A DNA stretch of 64,000 nt. It comes from Acidobacteriota bacterium. Its GTDB lineage: Bacteria > Acidobacteriota > Vicinamibacteria > Marinacidobacterales > Marinacidobacteraceae. Within the stretch, counting starts at the first letter, position 1, and each line of letters begins with the position of its first letter. Shown one piece after another: positions 19,201-27,243 of the stretch. The position numbers and the translations under genes are program-made. The notes under the pieces were generated by a model. It searched no databases. It saw only the letters and a list, made by a program, of their open reading frames with translations, and was not told the DNA's origin. Where the stretch lies: assembly GCA_022826825.1 (NCBI GenBank), contig JAJDUD010000003.1, positions 1 through 64,000 on the forward strand, read 5' to 3'.

Positions 19201-19693
19201 TGCCGCCGCGGAGGCGGAGGCCGCCCACGTCGTGGGTGGCGCGCTCGCCGACTACGGCGCGGTCTCGACGTCCACCCGGGCCCGGCTCGCGGAGTTCCAC
19301 CAGGTCGAGAACACCTACCTCTCCACCTTCCAGGCGCTCGGCGGCCTCGGGTTGCTGCTCGGGACCTTCGGACTCGGGGCGGTGCTGCTGCGGAACGCGG
19401 ACGAACGCCGGCAGGAGTGGGCGCTGCTCAGCGCCGCCGGCTACCGGCGGCGGGACTTCGCGGAACTCGGCTTCTGGGAGAACGCGCTCCTGCTCAGCAC
19501 CGGGCTCATGGCCGGCAGCGCCGCCGCCGTCATCGCGATCCTCCCCGTGCTCGGGCAGCGCGACGCCGGCGGCAGCATCACCCTCCTGCTGCTCCTCCTC
19601 GCCGGAATCCTCGCGTTCGGCCTGGGCGCCGGCGCCTTCGCCGCCCGCGCCGCCGCCAACCGCCCGATCCTCGAATCACTCCGGGCGGGGTAG
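16205..19693 (+). CDS. ABC transporter permease, double FtsX-domain (MacB-like)
   Basis: This large permease of 1162 residues starts with ATG right after the ATPase gene. The first membrane helix (LLVAAATAVAVAVLVGALVV, about residues 24-43) precedes a periplasmic domain of about 480 residues. A first FtsX block of helices starts near 520 (FLLVSAFVLLALLYRL) and continues past 640, then further helices near 690-770. A second extracytoplasmic domain follows, and a final FtsX block of helices lies at about 1045-1155 (GGLGLLLGTFGLGAVLL). Predicted permeases of this two-halved kind are common in Acidobacteriota and Planctomycetota. With the ATPase it should form an exporter, the permease fold probably contributing both halves in one chain. 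Confidence 0.88.
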   Translation: MATAFGVAQFARRGLRHYLREHLLVAAATAVAVAVLVGALVVGDSVRGSLRAAFTERLGAADYAVLPLHPFSDDPETGLAARLGARADFRERFARAAPVYRLPGTVVAPDGGTVPATIFGVDERYFAFHGLEDVIEPGTARIGSGLRRLGFVPGDGLLVGIGGHEEVAAASLFGEKDDAGITVRREVAAWPNPAPGVGSGDFALFPEQGASRAVFLPLDDLRRVVDASGARGTPGSVPRANALLIRASGQGGGGAEEETATLATVLAGSSSLDDRGLSLSEAAEGGVVLESRSLVLADGVVEGALAAAGRTGAGAAPVLTYLATSIRSADRETPYSLVSGLPAALLPESGRESGQNVLHPGPWLAEDLGLDPGDRLDLSFLVWEEQGRFHSDTASFVAGPAVAGDALFTDQTLAPEFPGVSDSARMGDWDPPFPVDLSRIRERDELYWEEFRTLPKAFVPLPVARRLWTMRQGSATSVRFAPGEGTPDGTELAEALVAALPAEDFGLVPVPVREQGLEASRGATDFGLYFLYFSYFLLVSAFVLLALLYRLGVERRLGEIGMLLACGWSPRRVSRNLLLEAAAVASVGAVAGAFAGIAYATGMIGLLSGVWEGAVAGTLAADSAGESAAAALGVSVSWSSVAAGAWSGILMALGAAWWTLRKLVRCSPRSLLAGKPAGELAGWPGLAPARSPGGAARRWAVVTGALGLALFGLGMAGAIPEAGGFFGAGAAFLATAFLAAWSRLKGLADPGRRAATGQGSAGLRGLAFRATTFRPGRSLAAMVLVAFAAFTLVAVEAFRKRPAAGVLPAGAGGFVSITETVFGSPWDPRDPEGAEALALLRPDDLGLRIQPLRLAGDEDASCLNLYRPSRPRVIGIPRELADENRFPFAAHLGESPEDRDNPWRLLWEDREAGAPIPVIGDQNSMTYVLKWPVGEERVFPIGAGDAPVRLRLVGTLWDSVFQGELLMAEEDLLQSLPAPDGYRLFLSEWEEVPQGEEALAAAEAEAAHVVGGALADYGAVSTSTRARLAEFHQVENTYLSTFQALGGLGLLLGTFGLGAVLLRNADERRQEWALLSAAGYRRRDFAELGFWENALLLSTGLMAGSAAAVIAILPVLGQRDAGGSITLLLLLLAGILAFGLGAGAFAARAAANRPILESLRAG

Positions 19694-19718
19694 CGCTCAG
19701 CCGCGGTTTCCCGACCCG

Positions 19719-20117
19719 TCAGAGACGGGCGTCGAGCCGGTTCAGTTGGCCCGGCCAATCGAGAATCTCCCGATCCGCAGTTGCGAGTGTGTGACCCGTG
19801 AGCGCGGTGGCGACGATGATGCGGTCCGCCGGGTCGCCGTGCATATCGGGAAGAAGTCCCGCTCGAACGGCGATTTCGCCGTCAACGGGCAGCTCCACCA
19901 GGCCGGACTCGAGCAGAGTCGCGCGCCAGGCGTTCAGTTCGGACGGGAGTTCGAGCCGCCCCTTCTGAAGGCGCATCCCGATCTCCCAAAAGGAGATGCT
20001 GGAGGCCGCAATCTCGCGAGTGGGCCAGCGGCCTCCGATGACCTGACGAATCTCCTTGCCGAGTTTGGGATCGTCGCGCAGCAGCCAGAGAAGAACATGC
20101 GTGTCCAGCAGGATCAA
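19719..20117 (-). CDS. vapC: PIN-domain toxin, VapC type
   Basis: This 132-residue protein begins with TTG at 20117, which overlaps the antitoxin stop as TTGA; no ATG or GTG fits the PIN fold start. It has the PIN layout LLDTHVLLWLL with the first acidic residue, SISFWEIGM with the conserved Glu, and DPADRIIVATAL followed by TADREI. PIN toxins are magnesium-dependent ribonucleases that cut tRNA or rRNA. The partner upstream belongs to the Phd/YefM family, a common combination for this PIN subgroup. Confidence in the pair is high; the RNA target is unknown. Confidence 0.92.
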   Translation of the reverse strand: MILLDTHVLLWLLRDDPKLGKEIRQVIGGRWPTREIAASSISFWEIGMRLQKGRLELPSELNAWRATLLESGLVELPVDGEIAVRAGLLPDMHGDPADRIIVATALTGHTLATADREILDWPGQLNRLDARL

Positions 20118-20395
20118 AACAGATCCTTGTCGTCGGTTCCCGGTTTCTCGAACCACTCCGGCGGCATGGGCGACACGATGTCCCCCAGGATCCGGATGAG
20201 GTGCCGGTCGCGACCAAAGGGCGCCGATGGCTTTTTCCGGTAGGGCGCGAGCCGCGACACGGGACGCCCGTTCTTGGTGATGACGATCTCTTCCCCGCTC
20301 GCGGCCACCTCGTCCATGAGCTTCAGGCACTTGGCCTTGAATTCGGACGCCTTCATGGTTCGCGTGGGGGGTGTCGGCTGGCTGTGCTGCTGCAT
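20114..20395 (-). CDS. Phd/YefM-family antitoxin
   Basis: This 93-residue protein has the typical core MKASEFKAKCLKLMDEV, then GEEIVITKNGRPVSRLAPY, the DNA-binding Phd/YefM half, and a C-terminal toxin-binding tail (PPEWFEKPGTDDKDLF). ATG at 20395 is preferred because GGAG lies 7 nt upstream. An ATG at 20416 would leave almost no leader after the probable promoter, and the internal ATG at 20356 has no ribosome binding site. The stop overlaps the toxin TTG start. Antitoxins of this family repress their own operon, and a palindromic site lies directly upstream at 20431-20454. Confidence 0.9.
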   Translation of the reverse strand: MQQHSQPTPPTRTMKASEFKAKCLKLMDEVAASGEEIVITKNGRPVSRLAPYRKKPSAPFGRDRHLIRILGDIVSPMPPEWFEKPGTDDKDLF

Positions 20396-20420
20396 TGCGG
20401 TGCTCCGGCGGGACATGTGA

Positions 20421-20454
20421 CCAGTATTCTATATGGTCATGACCATGGTCATAT
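20421..20454 (-). promoter_or_regulatory. Promoter and operator of the Phd/VapC pair
   Basis: On the reverse strand TTCATA and TATAGA are spaced by 18 nt, a plausible -35/-10 pair ending about 30 nt before the antitoxin start. The spacer is two overlapping 14-bp perfect palindromes, ATGGTCATGACCAT (20433-20446) and ATGACCATGGTCAT (20439-20452), which place ATGGTCAT twice with a 12-bp step. This is what a dimeric Phd-like antitoxin would bind to repress its operon. The AT-rich makeup stands out in this GC-rich window. Confidence 0.75.
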
Positions 20455-20458
20455 GAAG

Positions 20459-20758
20459 TCAGGCGTTGGGCGCCCCTTCCTGCAACGCGAACAGGTGCGC
20501 GTTGGAGGCCGCGTGGCGGAATCTCCTCGCCTCGACGTACTCGGGATCCGCGTACCAGGCTTCGGCGGAAGCCCGGTCGGGGAACTCCAGGATGACCATC
20601 CGTCCGTCGAATCCCTCGCCCTCGAGGGCGGTGACGGCGCCGCCCCGGGTCAGGAAGCGGCCTCCGTGTTTTTTCAAGGTCGCTGGCGTCCGGTCGGTGT
20701 ACTTCCGGTAGGTCTCGAGGTCGTGAACGTCGATCATCGCGACGACATAGGCAGGCAT
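20459..20758 (-). CDS. DUF1330 domain protein
   Basis: This 99-residue protein begins MPAYVVAMIDVHDLETY and has a good ribosome binding site (AAGGAA, about 8 nt away). It matches the DUF1330 family, a small dimeric alpha/beta barrel: YRKYTDRTPATLKKHGGRFL in the middle and FPDRASAEAWYADPEY near the end. The biochemical role of the family is not known. The gene ends 5 bp before the operator of the toxin-antitoxin pair and points the same way, but the promoter in between suggests separate control. Confidence 0.9.
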   Translation of the reverse strand: MPAYVVAMIDVHDLETYRKYTDRTPATLKKHGGRFLTRGGAVTALEGEGFDGRMVILEFPDRASAEAWYADPEYVEARRFRHAASNAHLFALQEGAPNA

Positions 20759-20829
20759 GATGTTTCCTTTCTGGTGCCGGGCCGCCCCACGACTTCGCTC
20801 ACGCGGATGACGCCGCCGGAAACGCGCCA

Positions 20830-21003
20830 GGAGCGCCGGTGTTCACACCGGCATCGCGGCCGCAGGCCGCGAAACTCCCATCGCCAGGCGAGCTTGTTGC
20901 GTGGGGTTGAGCCATTCTCCTGGTGAGCTGTGCCATGCGGCGGAATGGAGCTGGGAGTTTCGCCCGCTGCGCGGGCGATGCCGGCCTGGAGGCCGGCGCT
21001 CCC
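20830..21003. repeat. Family B palindromic repeat, short copy
   Basis: A left arm at 20830-20880 (GGAGCGCCGGTGTTCACACC, then a GGCCGCAGGCC hairpin, then GAAACTCCC) is mirrored by a right arm at 20953-21003 (GGGAGTTTCGCC, a CGCTGCGCG hairpin, then GCCGGCGCTCCC). Each arm holds two hairpins, and the arms can pair with each other around a centre of about 70 bp. The same design recurs at 33144-33361 and 51379-51597, with half copies near 39553 and 57081. It fills most of the gap between DUF1330 and formamidase; no gene is seen. Confidence 0.82.
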
Positions 21004-21031
21004 GGCGCTGGCGCACGTCAACCACGCGCCG

Positions 21032-22225
21032 CTAGCGCACAAAGATGTGCTTGGGGATGTAGCCGGTGACCACCTGGGTGAGGTCCACGACCTCGCTCAC
21101 CCGGAAGTCCACCGCGATGCTCGCGAGGGACAGCGCTTTCGCCGGGGAGAGCCCCTTCTCTTCGCCGAGGAACTCCACGACCTCCCAGGTCGCCTGCCGG
21201 GCGGCGCGGTCCAGGTCGAGGGCGATTCCCATCACCAGGTAGTGGTCGTCGTCTTCGGCCCGGGGGAACGACGGCGCCCGGCCCTTGTGGACGGCGAAGC
21301 GGAACACGCCGCTCAGCGACTGCTCGATCGCGGTGCCGCTGACCTCGCCGTCCCCCTGGGCGCCGTGGGGGTCCCCGGCGTAGAAGAGGGCGCCGGGGTG
21401 GAAGACCGGGAGATAGACCGTGGTCCCCGCCTTCAGGTCCTTCACGTCGAGATTGCCGCCGAAGGGTCCCGGAGGCCGCGAGCCCTGGACGCCGGGCACG
21501 GTCACGCCGGGCTGCCCGACGACCGGGTCCGGGGCCACCGCGAGGATCCCCATGAAGGGGGCGAGCGGGACCTGGATGTCCTCCGCGAGGAAGGCCACTT
21601 CCCGGCCGTCCACCCAGCCGGTCCGGATCAGGTGCCGCGTCCCAGCGGGAATGTCCAGCGCCGGGTCGTCCGCGCGGAAACCCGGATAGCTCTCGGAGAA
21701 CACCCCGCCGCGGGCGGAGGTGTTGTTGACCCCCCACGGCGCCCGGGTCTCGACCGCGAGGATCTCGATCTCGAGCATGTCCCCGGGCTCGGCGCCCTCG
21801 ATGAACACCGGGCCGGTGATGACGTGTCCGCTCCGGCCCTCGCGGGGCCGGCCCTCCCGGGAGGCCCAGAAGTCGAGGACATCCTGGTGGATCTCTTCCT
21901 CCGGCACGCCGAGCGCGCCGAGCCAGGCCACCGGCTCCTCGTCCTGGACCGCGCCGCTGTGGGTGAGGGTGTCCACGCGGACGGTCTCGCCGGACCGGAC
22001 CCGCAGCACCGGCTCCTTGTCGATGGGGAACCAGCCCAAGCTCAGGTTGCCGGGCGTCGACGGGACGAAGTGGTCGGCCGGGAACGGGGCGCCCGGACCG
22101 GCTTCGGCCTGCGTGACGCCCGGCCCGCCGGTTTCCGTTCCGGCCTGGGGAGGGGCGCACCCGGCGGCGAGGACTGCCGCCAGGACCCATCCGGGGCCTG
22201 TTCCGAAGCTCGCCCTGCTTCTCAT
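21032..22225 (-). CDS. Acetamidase/formamidase-family lipoprotein
   Basis: This 397-residue protein starts MRSRASF; GAGGAG lies 9 nt upstream of the ATG. A lipobox (VLAAGC) ends the signal, so it should be anchored to a membrane. The body matches the FmdA/AmdA acetamidase/formamidase family: SGETVRVDTLTHSGA, GHVITGPVFIEGAEPGDMLE, APWGVNNT and FHPGALFYAGDPHGAQGDGE, the latter two being signature regions. Known members hydrolyse formamide or acetamide to ammonia and the acid. The secreted lipoprotein form is common in protein-degrading soil and marine bacteria and may act on other short amides. It starts 13 bp after the M28 peptidase gene and is probably in the same operon. Confidence 0.9.
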   Translation of the reverse strand: MRSRASFGTGPGWVLAAVLAAGCAPPQAGTETGGPGVTQAEAGPGAPFPADHFVPSTPGNLSLGWFPIDKEPVLRVRSGETVRVDTLTHSGAVQDEEPVAWLGALGVPEEEIHQDVLDFWASREGRPREGRSGHVITGPVFIEGAEPGDMLEIEILAVETRAPWGVNNTSARGGVFSESYPGFRADDPALDIPAGTRHLIRTGWVDGREVAFLAEDIQVPLAPFMGILAVAPDPVVGQPGVTVPGVQGSRPPGPFGGNLDVKDLKAGTTVYLPVFHPGALFYAGDPHGAQGDGEVSGTAIEQSLSGVFRFAVHKGRAPSFPRAEDDDHYLVMGIALDLDRAARQATWEVVEFLGEEKGLSPAKALSLASIAVDFRVSEVVDLTQVVTGYIPKHIFVR

Positions 22226-22238
22226 CGGTCCGGCCTCC

Positions 22239-23909
22239 TCAGCGGCCGAGCCCGGTGGCGGCGGGCAGGGAGGCGCCCCGGTTCGCGCCCGTGAAGTCGG
22301 GATCGACGTCGGAGTCGGCCAGGTCCCAGGCCAGTTGGTAGACGAGCCGGACGATTCGCTCCAGCTTCTCGTATTCGATCCGCTCCGGCCGGTCATAGAT
22401 GGTGTGGTAGTCGGGATGGAGTCCGGTGTGGAAGAAAAGGGCAGGGACACCGGTCTGGAGGAAGGGCCACTGATCGCTGCGCCGGAGCAGGTTCGACGGG
22501 TTGTTGTCGTAGCGCATCTTGAGGTCCAGCTCCGACTCGCGGTTGGCGGAGCGCACCATCTCGGTCATGGTGCGGCTGTAGCTGTACCCCAGGATGTTCA
22601 CGGAGTTGGCGTTCGACTCGGCGGTCTGGGGTTCCAGCCCCCGAAACCGCCGGCCGCCGCCGCGGCGGACCTCTTCGTTCCGCCCGATCATGTCCATGTT
22701 GAGCACCGCGACCGTCCGGTCCAGCGGGTTGAGGGGATTCAGGGTGTAGGCCCAGGCGCCCAGCAGGCCGCGTTCCTCGGAGTTCCAGCCGGCGAGCAGG
22801 ATGGAGCGGCGGGGCCGCTGGCCGCGGGCGGCGGCGCGCCCCAGCGCCTCGGCGATCTCGATGAGCGCGACCGTCCCGGAGCCGTCGTCGTCGGCGCCGG
22901 GCCAGACGAGATCGCCGTCGGCGCCGTCGTGGTCGTAGTGGGCGCAGAGGATGATCCACTCGCCGGGCGCCTCGCTCCCGCGCAGGAGCCCCACCACGTT
23001 GCGGTCGGGAGTCGTGGTGCGGGTGACCGCGGTGGTGAGCCGAACCCGGGTATCGAGCAGCAGCGGCGCGCTCATGCCGCCGTCCGCCATCGCGCCCAGA
23101 CTCGCCAGGCTGTGGCCGCTTCCCGCCAGGAGGATCTCGGCTACCCGCGGTGAGATCACCGCCGCCGGAATCTCGACGGCTTCCACCCACTCGGCGAGCG
23201 TGATGCGGGGGACCCGCCGGGCCGGGTCCGGCCAGGCGCCGGCCGCACTCGCGGCGAAGTCGAACGCACCGGGATGCTGGTGGACGTCGCGGACGAAGAG
23301 CACTCCCGCCGCTCCGGCATCCGCCGCGGCGACCACCTTCCGAAAGGCCCGGGAAGGTTCCGAGGACACGAGCCCGTCGAAGAGGCTTGCCGGGTCCGCC
23401 TCCCGAGGTTCATGGTCCAGGACCAGCGCGATCCGGCCGGAAAAATCGGCGCCCTCCCAGTCATCCCAGCCGTAGGCGGGCGCCTGCATTCCGAATCCGG
23501 CAAACGCCACGGTCCCCTCGGCCTCCGCCGACGGAGAGAAACGCTGGGGATAGAAGCCCTCGCCGAGCTGAACGGTCTGGACGACCGCCCGCTGGATCTC
23601 CAGCCGGTTCCCGTCACCCAGCGCACTGTGGGCGAGCCGGTAGTTGTGGAAGAAGGACCCCCCGGGAGGTTCGAGCCCGGCCCGCGCGAAGCGGCTCGCG
23701 ATGAACTCCGCGGCCAGGCGGTTCTCCGGGGTCTCGCTGAGGCGGCCCTGCATGCCGTCGGAGGCCAGGAAGAAGAGGTCGGCGCGCAGGTTGGCGGCGG
23801 TGATGGATTCCATCTCCGGCGCCCGCGGGCGTTCGGTCTGGCCGGGAGCCGGGGACGCGGCGAGGACGGAAAGCGCGAGCAGCGCGGCCCAGCGGGGATG
23901 GCTTCGCAT
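22239..23909 (-). CDS. Secreted M28 family aminopeptidase
   Basis: This 556-residue protein has a Sec signal (MRSHPRWAALLALSVLAASP), and GGGAGG lies upstream of the ATG. A PA (protease-associated) domain spans roughly residues 130-300. The M28 zinc domain follows with His324 and Asp326 (AHYDHDG), Asp340-342 (GADDDGSG), the general base pair Glu378-Glu379 (NSEERG), Asp406 (NMDMIGR) and a final histidine in the HTGLHPDYHT region. All metal ligands appear intact. It should remove N-terminal residues from peptides outside the cytoplasm. It is divergent from a second M28 enzyme across a 69-bp gap, so both may share a control region. Confidence 0.92.
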   Translation of the reverse strand: MRSHPRWAALLALSVLAASPAPGQTERPRAPEMESITAANLRADLFFLASDGMQGRLSETPENRLAAEFIASRFARAGLEPPGGSFFHNYRLAHSALGDGNRLEIQRAVVQTVQLGEGFYPQRFSPSAEAEGTVAFAGFGMQAPAYGWDDWEGADFSGRIALVLDHEPREADPASLFDGLVSSEPSRAFRKVVAAADAGAAGVLFVRDVHQHPGAFDFAASAAGAWPDPARRVPRITLAEWVEAVEIPAAVISPRVAEILLAGSGHSLASLGAMADGGMSAPLLLDTRVRLTTAVTRTTTPDRNVVGLLRGSEAPGEWIILCAHYDHDGADGDLVWPGADDDGSGTVALIEIAEALGRAAARGQRPRRSILLAGWNSEERGLLGAWAYTLNPLNPLDRTVAVLNMDMIGRNEEVRRGGGRRFRGLEPQTAESNANSVNILGYSYSRTMTEMVRSANRESELDLKMRYDNNPSNLLRRSDQWPFLQTGVPALFFHTGLHPDYHTIYDRPERIEYEKLERIVRLVYQLAWDLADSDVDPDFTGANRGASLPAATGLGR

Positions 23910-23978
23910 CGTGATCCCTCCCGAGACCGGCGAGTCTATCCGGGGCCGTCCGGCATGGGACGGATACGATTTCGCCCC

Positions 23979-26165
23979 ATGAGCCGTACCGCCGTTCCCG
24001 CCCTTCTCCTCTTCCTCGCCGCTCTCGCGCTGCCGCCGGAAGCGCGGCCCCAGACGAGCGATCCCCCGCGCGGGTTCCTGCCCGGCCAGTGGGAGGAGCA
24101 ACGGCAGATCGAAGAGCGGTTCCGGGCCGTTCCCGATCCGGCGCGGCTCCGCGAGTACATGGAGTACATGTCGGAGGAACCCCACATCGGGGGGTTCGGA
24201 CACGGCAGCAAGCGGGTGGCCGACTACGCGCTCGAGAAGTTCCTCTCCTTCGGGCTCGACGCCGCGATCGAGGAGACCGAGGCCCTCATGCCGCTCCCGG
24301 TGGACCGGCACGTCGAGGTACTGGGTCCGGAGCCCTACACCCTGCGCCTCGCGGAACTCGGCATCCCCGAGGACAAGGACTCTTCGGACCCGGGGCAACT
24401 TCCCACCTTCAACCCGTATGCGGCGGACGGGGACGTGACCGGCGAGGTGGTCTACGTCAACTACGGCATTCCCGAGGACTACGAGAAGCTCGCGGAACTC
24501 GGCATCTCGGTGGAGGGGAAGATCGTGCTGGCCCGCTACGGACGGAGCTGGCGCGGCATCAAGGCGAAGCTCGCCCAGGAGAACGGGGCGCTCGGCGCGC
24601 TGCTCTATTCCGATCCGGAAGAGGACGGCTACTACCGGGGGCCCACCTATCCCGAAGGCCCCTACCGGCCCAAGTGGGGGGTGCAGCGCGGCTCCATCAT
24701 GGACATGCCGGTCCATCCCGGCGACCCGCTGACCCCGGGCTGGGGCGCCAAGGAGGACCGGGAGAAGCTGACCCGCGAGACCGCCCGGACCCTGGTCAAG
24801 ATTCCCGTCCTGCCGATCTCCTGGGGCGACGCCCTTCCCATCCTCGAGCAGCTCCGCGGCACCGCGGCGCCGAACGACGACTGGAAGGGCGCCCTCCCCA
24901 TCACCTACCACATCGGTCCCGGGCCGGTGACCGTGCGGATGCGGACCGCCTACGACTGGCAGGTGCGGCCCATCTACAACGTGGTCGCCCGCATCGAGGG
25001 CTCCACCTACCCCGATGAGTGGATCGTCCACGGCAATCACCATGACGCCTGGTGCGCCGGCGCCACGGACCCGATCAGCGGCGCGGTCCAGCTCATGGAG
25101 ACGGCGCGCGGCTTCGGCGAGCTGCTGAAGGCGGGAATCCGTCCCCGGCGCACCGTCGTGTTCGCGCTCTGGGATGCCGAGGAGTGGGGTCTGCTGGGTT
25201 CGACCGAGTGGGCCGAGACGCACCGGGAGGACCTCGGGGAAAAGGGCGTCGCCTACATCAACACCGACAGCACCGGCAAGGGCTGGCTCGGCTTTGCCGG
25301 GAGCCATACCCTGGAGCGTTTCCTGAACGAGGTCGCGCACGACATCGAAGATCCCGAGCGGGGCGTGAGCCTCTACGAGGCCGCGCGGGCGCGCCGCCTC
25401 GAAACCGCCGCGAACCCGGAGGCCCGCCGGGAAATCGAACAGAGCGACGACCTGCGCCTTGCCGCTCTCGGGTCGGGCTCCGACTACACGGTCTTCATCG
25501 ACCACCTGACGATGGCGTCCCTGAACCTCGGTATCGGCGGCGACAGCCCCGGCGGCGTCTATCACTCGAACTACGACTCGTTCCACTGGTACCTCAAGTT
25601 CTCCGACAGCGACTTCGTCTTCGGACGCGCCCTCTCGCAGTTGATCGGGACCGCGATGCTGCGGCTCGCGAACGCGGCGATCCTGCCGTTCGGCTTCACG
25701 GCGCTGGCGGACGCGATGGAGACCTACGTGGAAGAGATCCGCGAAACGCACGCGGCCATGGAGTCGCCCCAGGAAATCGACTTCGAGGCCATCGAGAGTG
25801 CGCTCGATTCGCTCCGGGACGCGGGGCAGGGGTACGAGGACACCCTCGCCGGCCTGAGCGACGCCTCCGCCGACGCGGTGCTCGGGAACGCCCGCATCTC
25901 GGAGCTGAACCAGCTCCTCTACACCTCGGAGCGCCGTCTGGGCTACGACGAGGGCCTCCCCAACCGCGAGTGGTTCCGCCACCAGGTCTATGCGCCCGGG
26001 TTCTACACCGGTTACGGCGTGAAGACGATCCCCGGCGTCCGCGAGGGCATCGAAGAGGAGGAGTGGGAGGCGGCGCGTTTCTACGTCCGGGTGGTGAGCG
26101 AGGCGCTCGCTTCGCTCACGGAGCAGGTTCGGGAAGCGGAACGGATCGTCGCGGACCTTCGCTAG
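23979..26165 (+). CDS. Secreted M28B peptidase, glutamate carboxypeptidase II-like
   Basis: This 728-residue protein starts MSRTAVP and has a signal peptide to about residue 27. It has the three-part layout of NAALADase/glutamate carboxypeptidase II: a PA domain (GEVVYVNYGIPEDYEKLAEL, residues about 155-330), the zinc domain with HHDAW near 354, SGAVQLME, the pair DAEEWG near 400, INTDS near 428 and HSNYDSFHWY near 527, and a transferrin-receptor-like helical dimerisation domain (from about 590). The eukaryotic relatives remove C-terminal glutamate, but bacterial specificity is open. It probably works with the other secreted peptidases here in peptide use. Confidence 0.93.
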   Translation: MSRTAVPALLLFLAALALPPEARPQTSDPPRGFLPGQWEEQRQIEERFRAVPDPARLREYMEYMSEEPHIGGFGHGSKRVADYALEKFLSFGLDAAIEETEALMPLPVDRHVEVLGPEPYTLRLAELGIPEDKDSSDPGQLPTFNPYAADGDVTGEVVYVNYGIPEDYEKLAELGISVEGKIVLARYGRSWRGIKAKLAQENGALGALLYSDPEEDGYYRGPTYPEGPYRPKWGVQRGSIMDMPVHPGDPLTPGWGAKEDREKLTRETARTLVKIPVLPISWGDALPILEQLRGTAAPNDDWKGALPITYHIGPGPVTVRMRTAYDWQVRPIYNVVARIEGSTYPDEWIVHGNHHDAWCAGATDPISGAVQLMETARGFGELLKAGIRPRRTVVFALWDAEEWGLLGSTEWAETHREDLGEKGVAYINTDSTGKGWLGFAGSHTLERFLNEVAHDIEDPERGVSLYEAARARRLETAANPEARREIEQSDDLRLAALGSGSDYTVFIDHLTMASLNLGIGGDSPGGVYHSNYDSFHWYLKFSDSDFVFGRALSQLIGTAMLRLANAAILPFGFTALADAMETYVEEIRETHAAMESPQEIDFEAIESALDSLRDAGQGYEDTLAGLSDASADAVLGNARISELNQLLYTSERRLGYDEGLPNREWFRHQVYAPGFYTGYGVKTIPGVREGIEEEEWEAARFYVRVVSEALASLTEQVREAERIVADLR

Positions 26166-26239
26166 CCGCGCCGTTCGCTCGCTTTTCCGGACGCCCAGCC
26201 TCGTCGAGGGTGGGTGTGCGTCGCTGATTCCCGCCCCGC

Positions 26240-27217
26240 ATGCGGAAGTTCCTGGCGTTCGCCGCCGTCTACCTGATCTGGGGTTCCACCTACCTCGCCA
26301 TCGGGGTCGGGGTGCGGGACATTCCACCGTTCCTGATGGCCGGGGTCCGCTTCTTCACCGCGGGCGCGATCCTGTTCGGGTTCGCCCGGCGGGGCGAGGC
26401 GCCGCTCACCCGGCGGGAGTGGGCGGAGGCCGCGCTGGCCGGCCTCCTCTTCTTTACGGCGGCGCACGGGCTGGGACACTGGGCGCAGGTCCGGATTCCG
26501 TCGGGCGCCGCAGCGGTCCTGGTGGCCACGGTGGTGTTCTGGATCACCGGTCTCGACGCCGCGTTCGTGGCCCGGAAGCGGCCCTCCCCGGTCGCCGTGC
26601 TGTGCGCAGTGACCGGTTTTTCGGGCGTCTTCGTGCTGGTCGCCCCCTGGCGCTCCGAGGCCGTTCTTGATCCCGCGGGCGTTCTCGCCATGCTGGTCGC
26701 CCCCGTCGCCTGGGCCACCGCGAGTCTCTGGTCGCGCCGGCCCACCATGCCGCGGTGCCTGCCCCTGTCCGCCGGAGCCCAGATGCTGGTGGGAGGCGCC
26801 GCGCTGCTGGCGCTCGGGACCGCGTCGGGGCAGTGGAGTCAGGTTGCGCTCGCGGATGTCGGTGCGCCGGCGTTCGGGGCGCTCCTCTATCTCGTGGTCT
26901 TCGGCTCCATCGTCGCCTTCGTGGCCTACACCTGGCTCCTGTCGCACGTGGAGCCGGCGCTCGCCGCCACCTACGCCTTCGTGAACCCGCTGATCGCGGT
27001 CCTGCTCGGCGGCCTCATCCTGGGTGAAGACCTCTCGCCGCGCGTCTGGCTGGCGCTCGCCCTGATCGTGGTCCCGGTGGCGGTCCTCCAGTGGAACGAG
27101 GCCAGAATGCGCCCGGCGCTCGCCGGCGGCGCGGGACGCCCGCCCGCGCCGCCGCCACGGAGCCTTCTCCACGCCGCCGACACCGCTCGGCGTCCACGCC
27201 GTCCGGGGTTTCGCTAG
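26240..27217 (+). CDS. EamA/DMT-family transporter
   Basis: This 325-residue membrane protein begins MRKFLAFAAVYLIWGSTYLA, the standard start of EamA (DMT) exporters of the RhtA/YedA group. Two five-helix halves can be read: FLMAGVRFFTAGAILFGFA in the first half, and VAPVAWATASLWSRR and FVNPLIAVLLGGLILGE in the second. The last 45 residues (after NEARMRPAL) are a proline- and arginine-rich cytoplasmic tail. Members export amino acids or small metabolites; nothing here identifies the cargo. It follows the M28B gene by 75 bp in the same direction, which would fit disposal of excess amino acids taken up from peptide digestion (inference). Confidence 0.9.
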   Translation: MRKFLAFAAVYLIWGSTYLAIGVGVRDIPPFLMAGVRFFTAGAILFGFARRGEAPLTRREWAEAALAGLLFFTAAHGLGHWAQVRIPSGAAAVLVATVVFWITGLDAAFVARKRPSPVAVLCAVTGFSGVFVLVAPWRSEAVLDPAGVLAMLVAPVAWATASLWSRRPTMPRCLPLSAGAQMLVGGAALLALGTASGQWSQVALADVGAPAFGALLYLVVFGSIVAFVAYTWLLSHVEPALAATYAFVNPLIAVLLGGLILGEDLSPRVWLALALIVVPVAVLQWNEARMRPALAGGAGRPPAPPPRSLLHAADTARRPRRPGFR

Positions 27218-27243
27218 TTCGATACCGGAGGGAGGGGCAGGCG

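Noticed and set aside
16187-19300. Reverse open frame of 1037 codons
   Set aside because: It is antisense to the ABC permease, which has membrane helices and FtsX features, while this frame has none.
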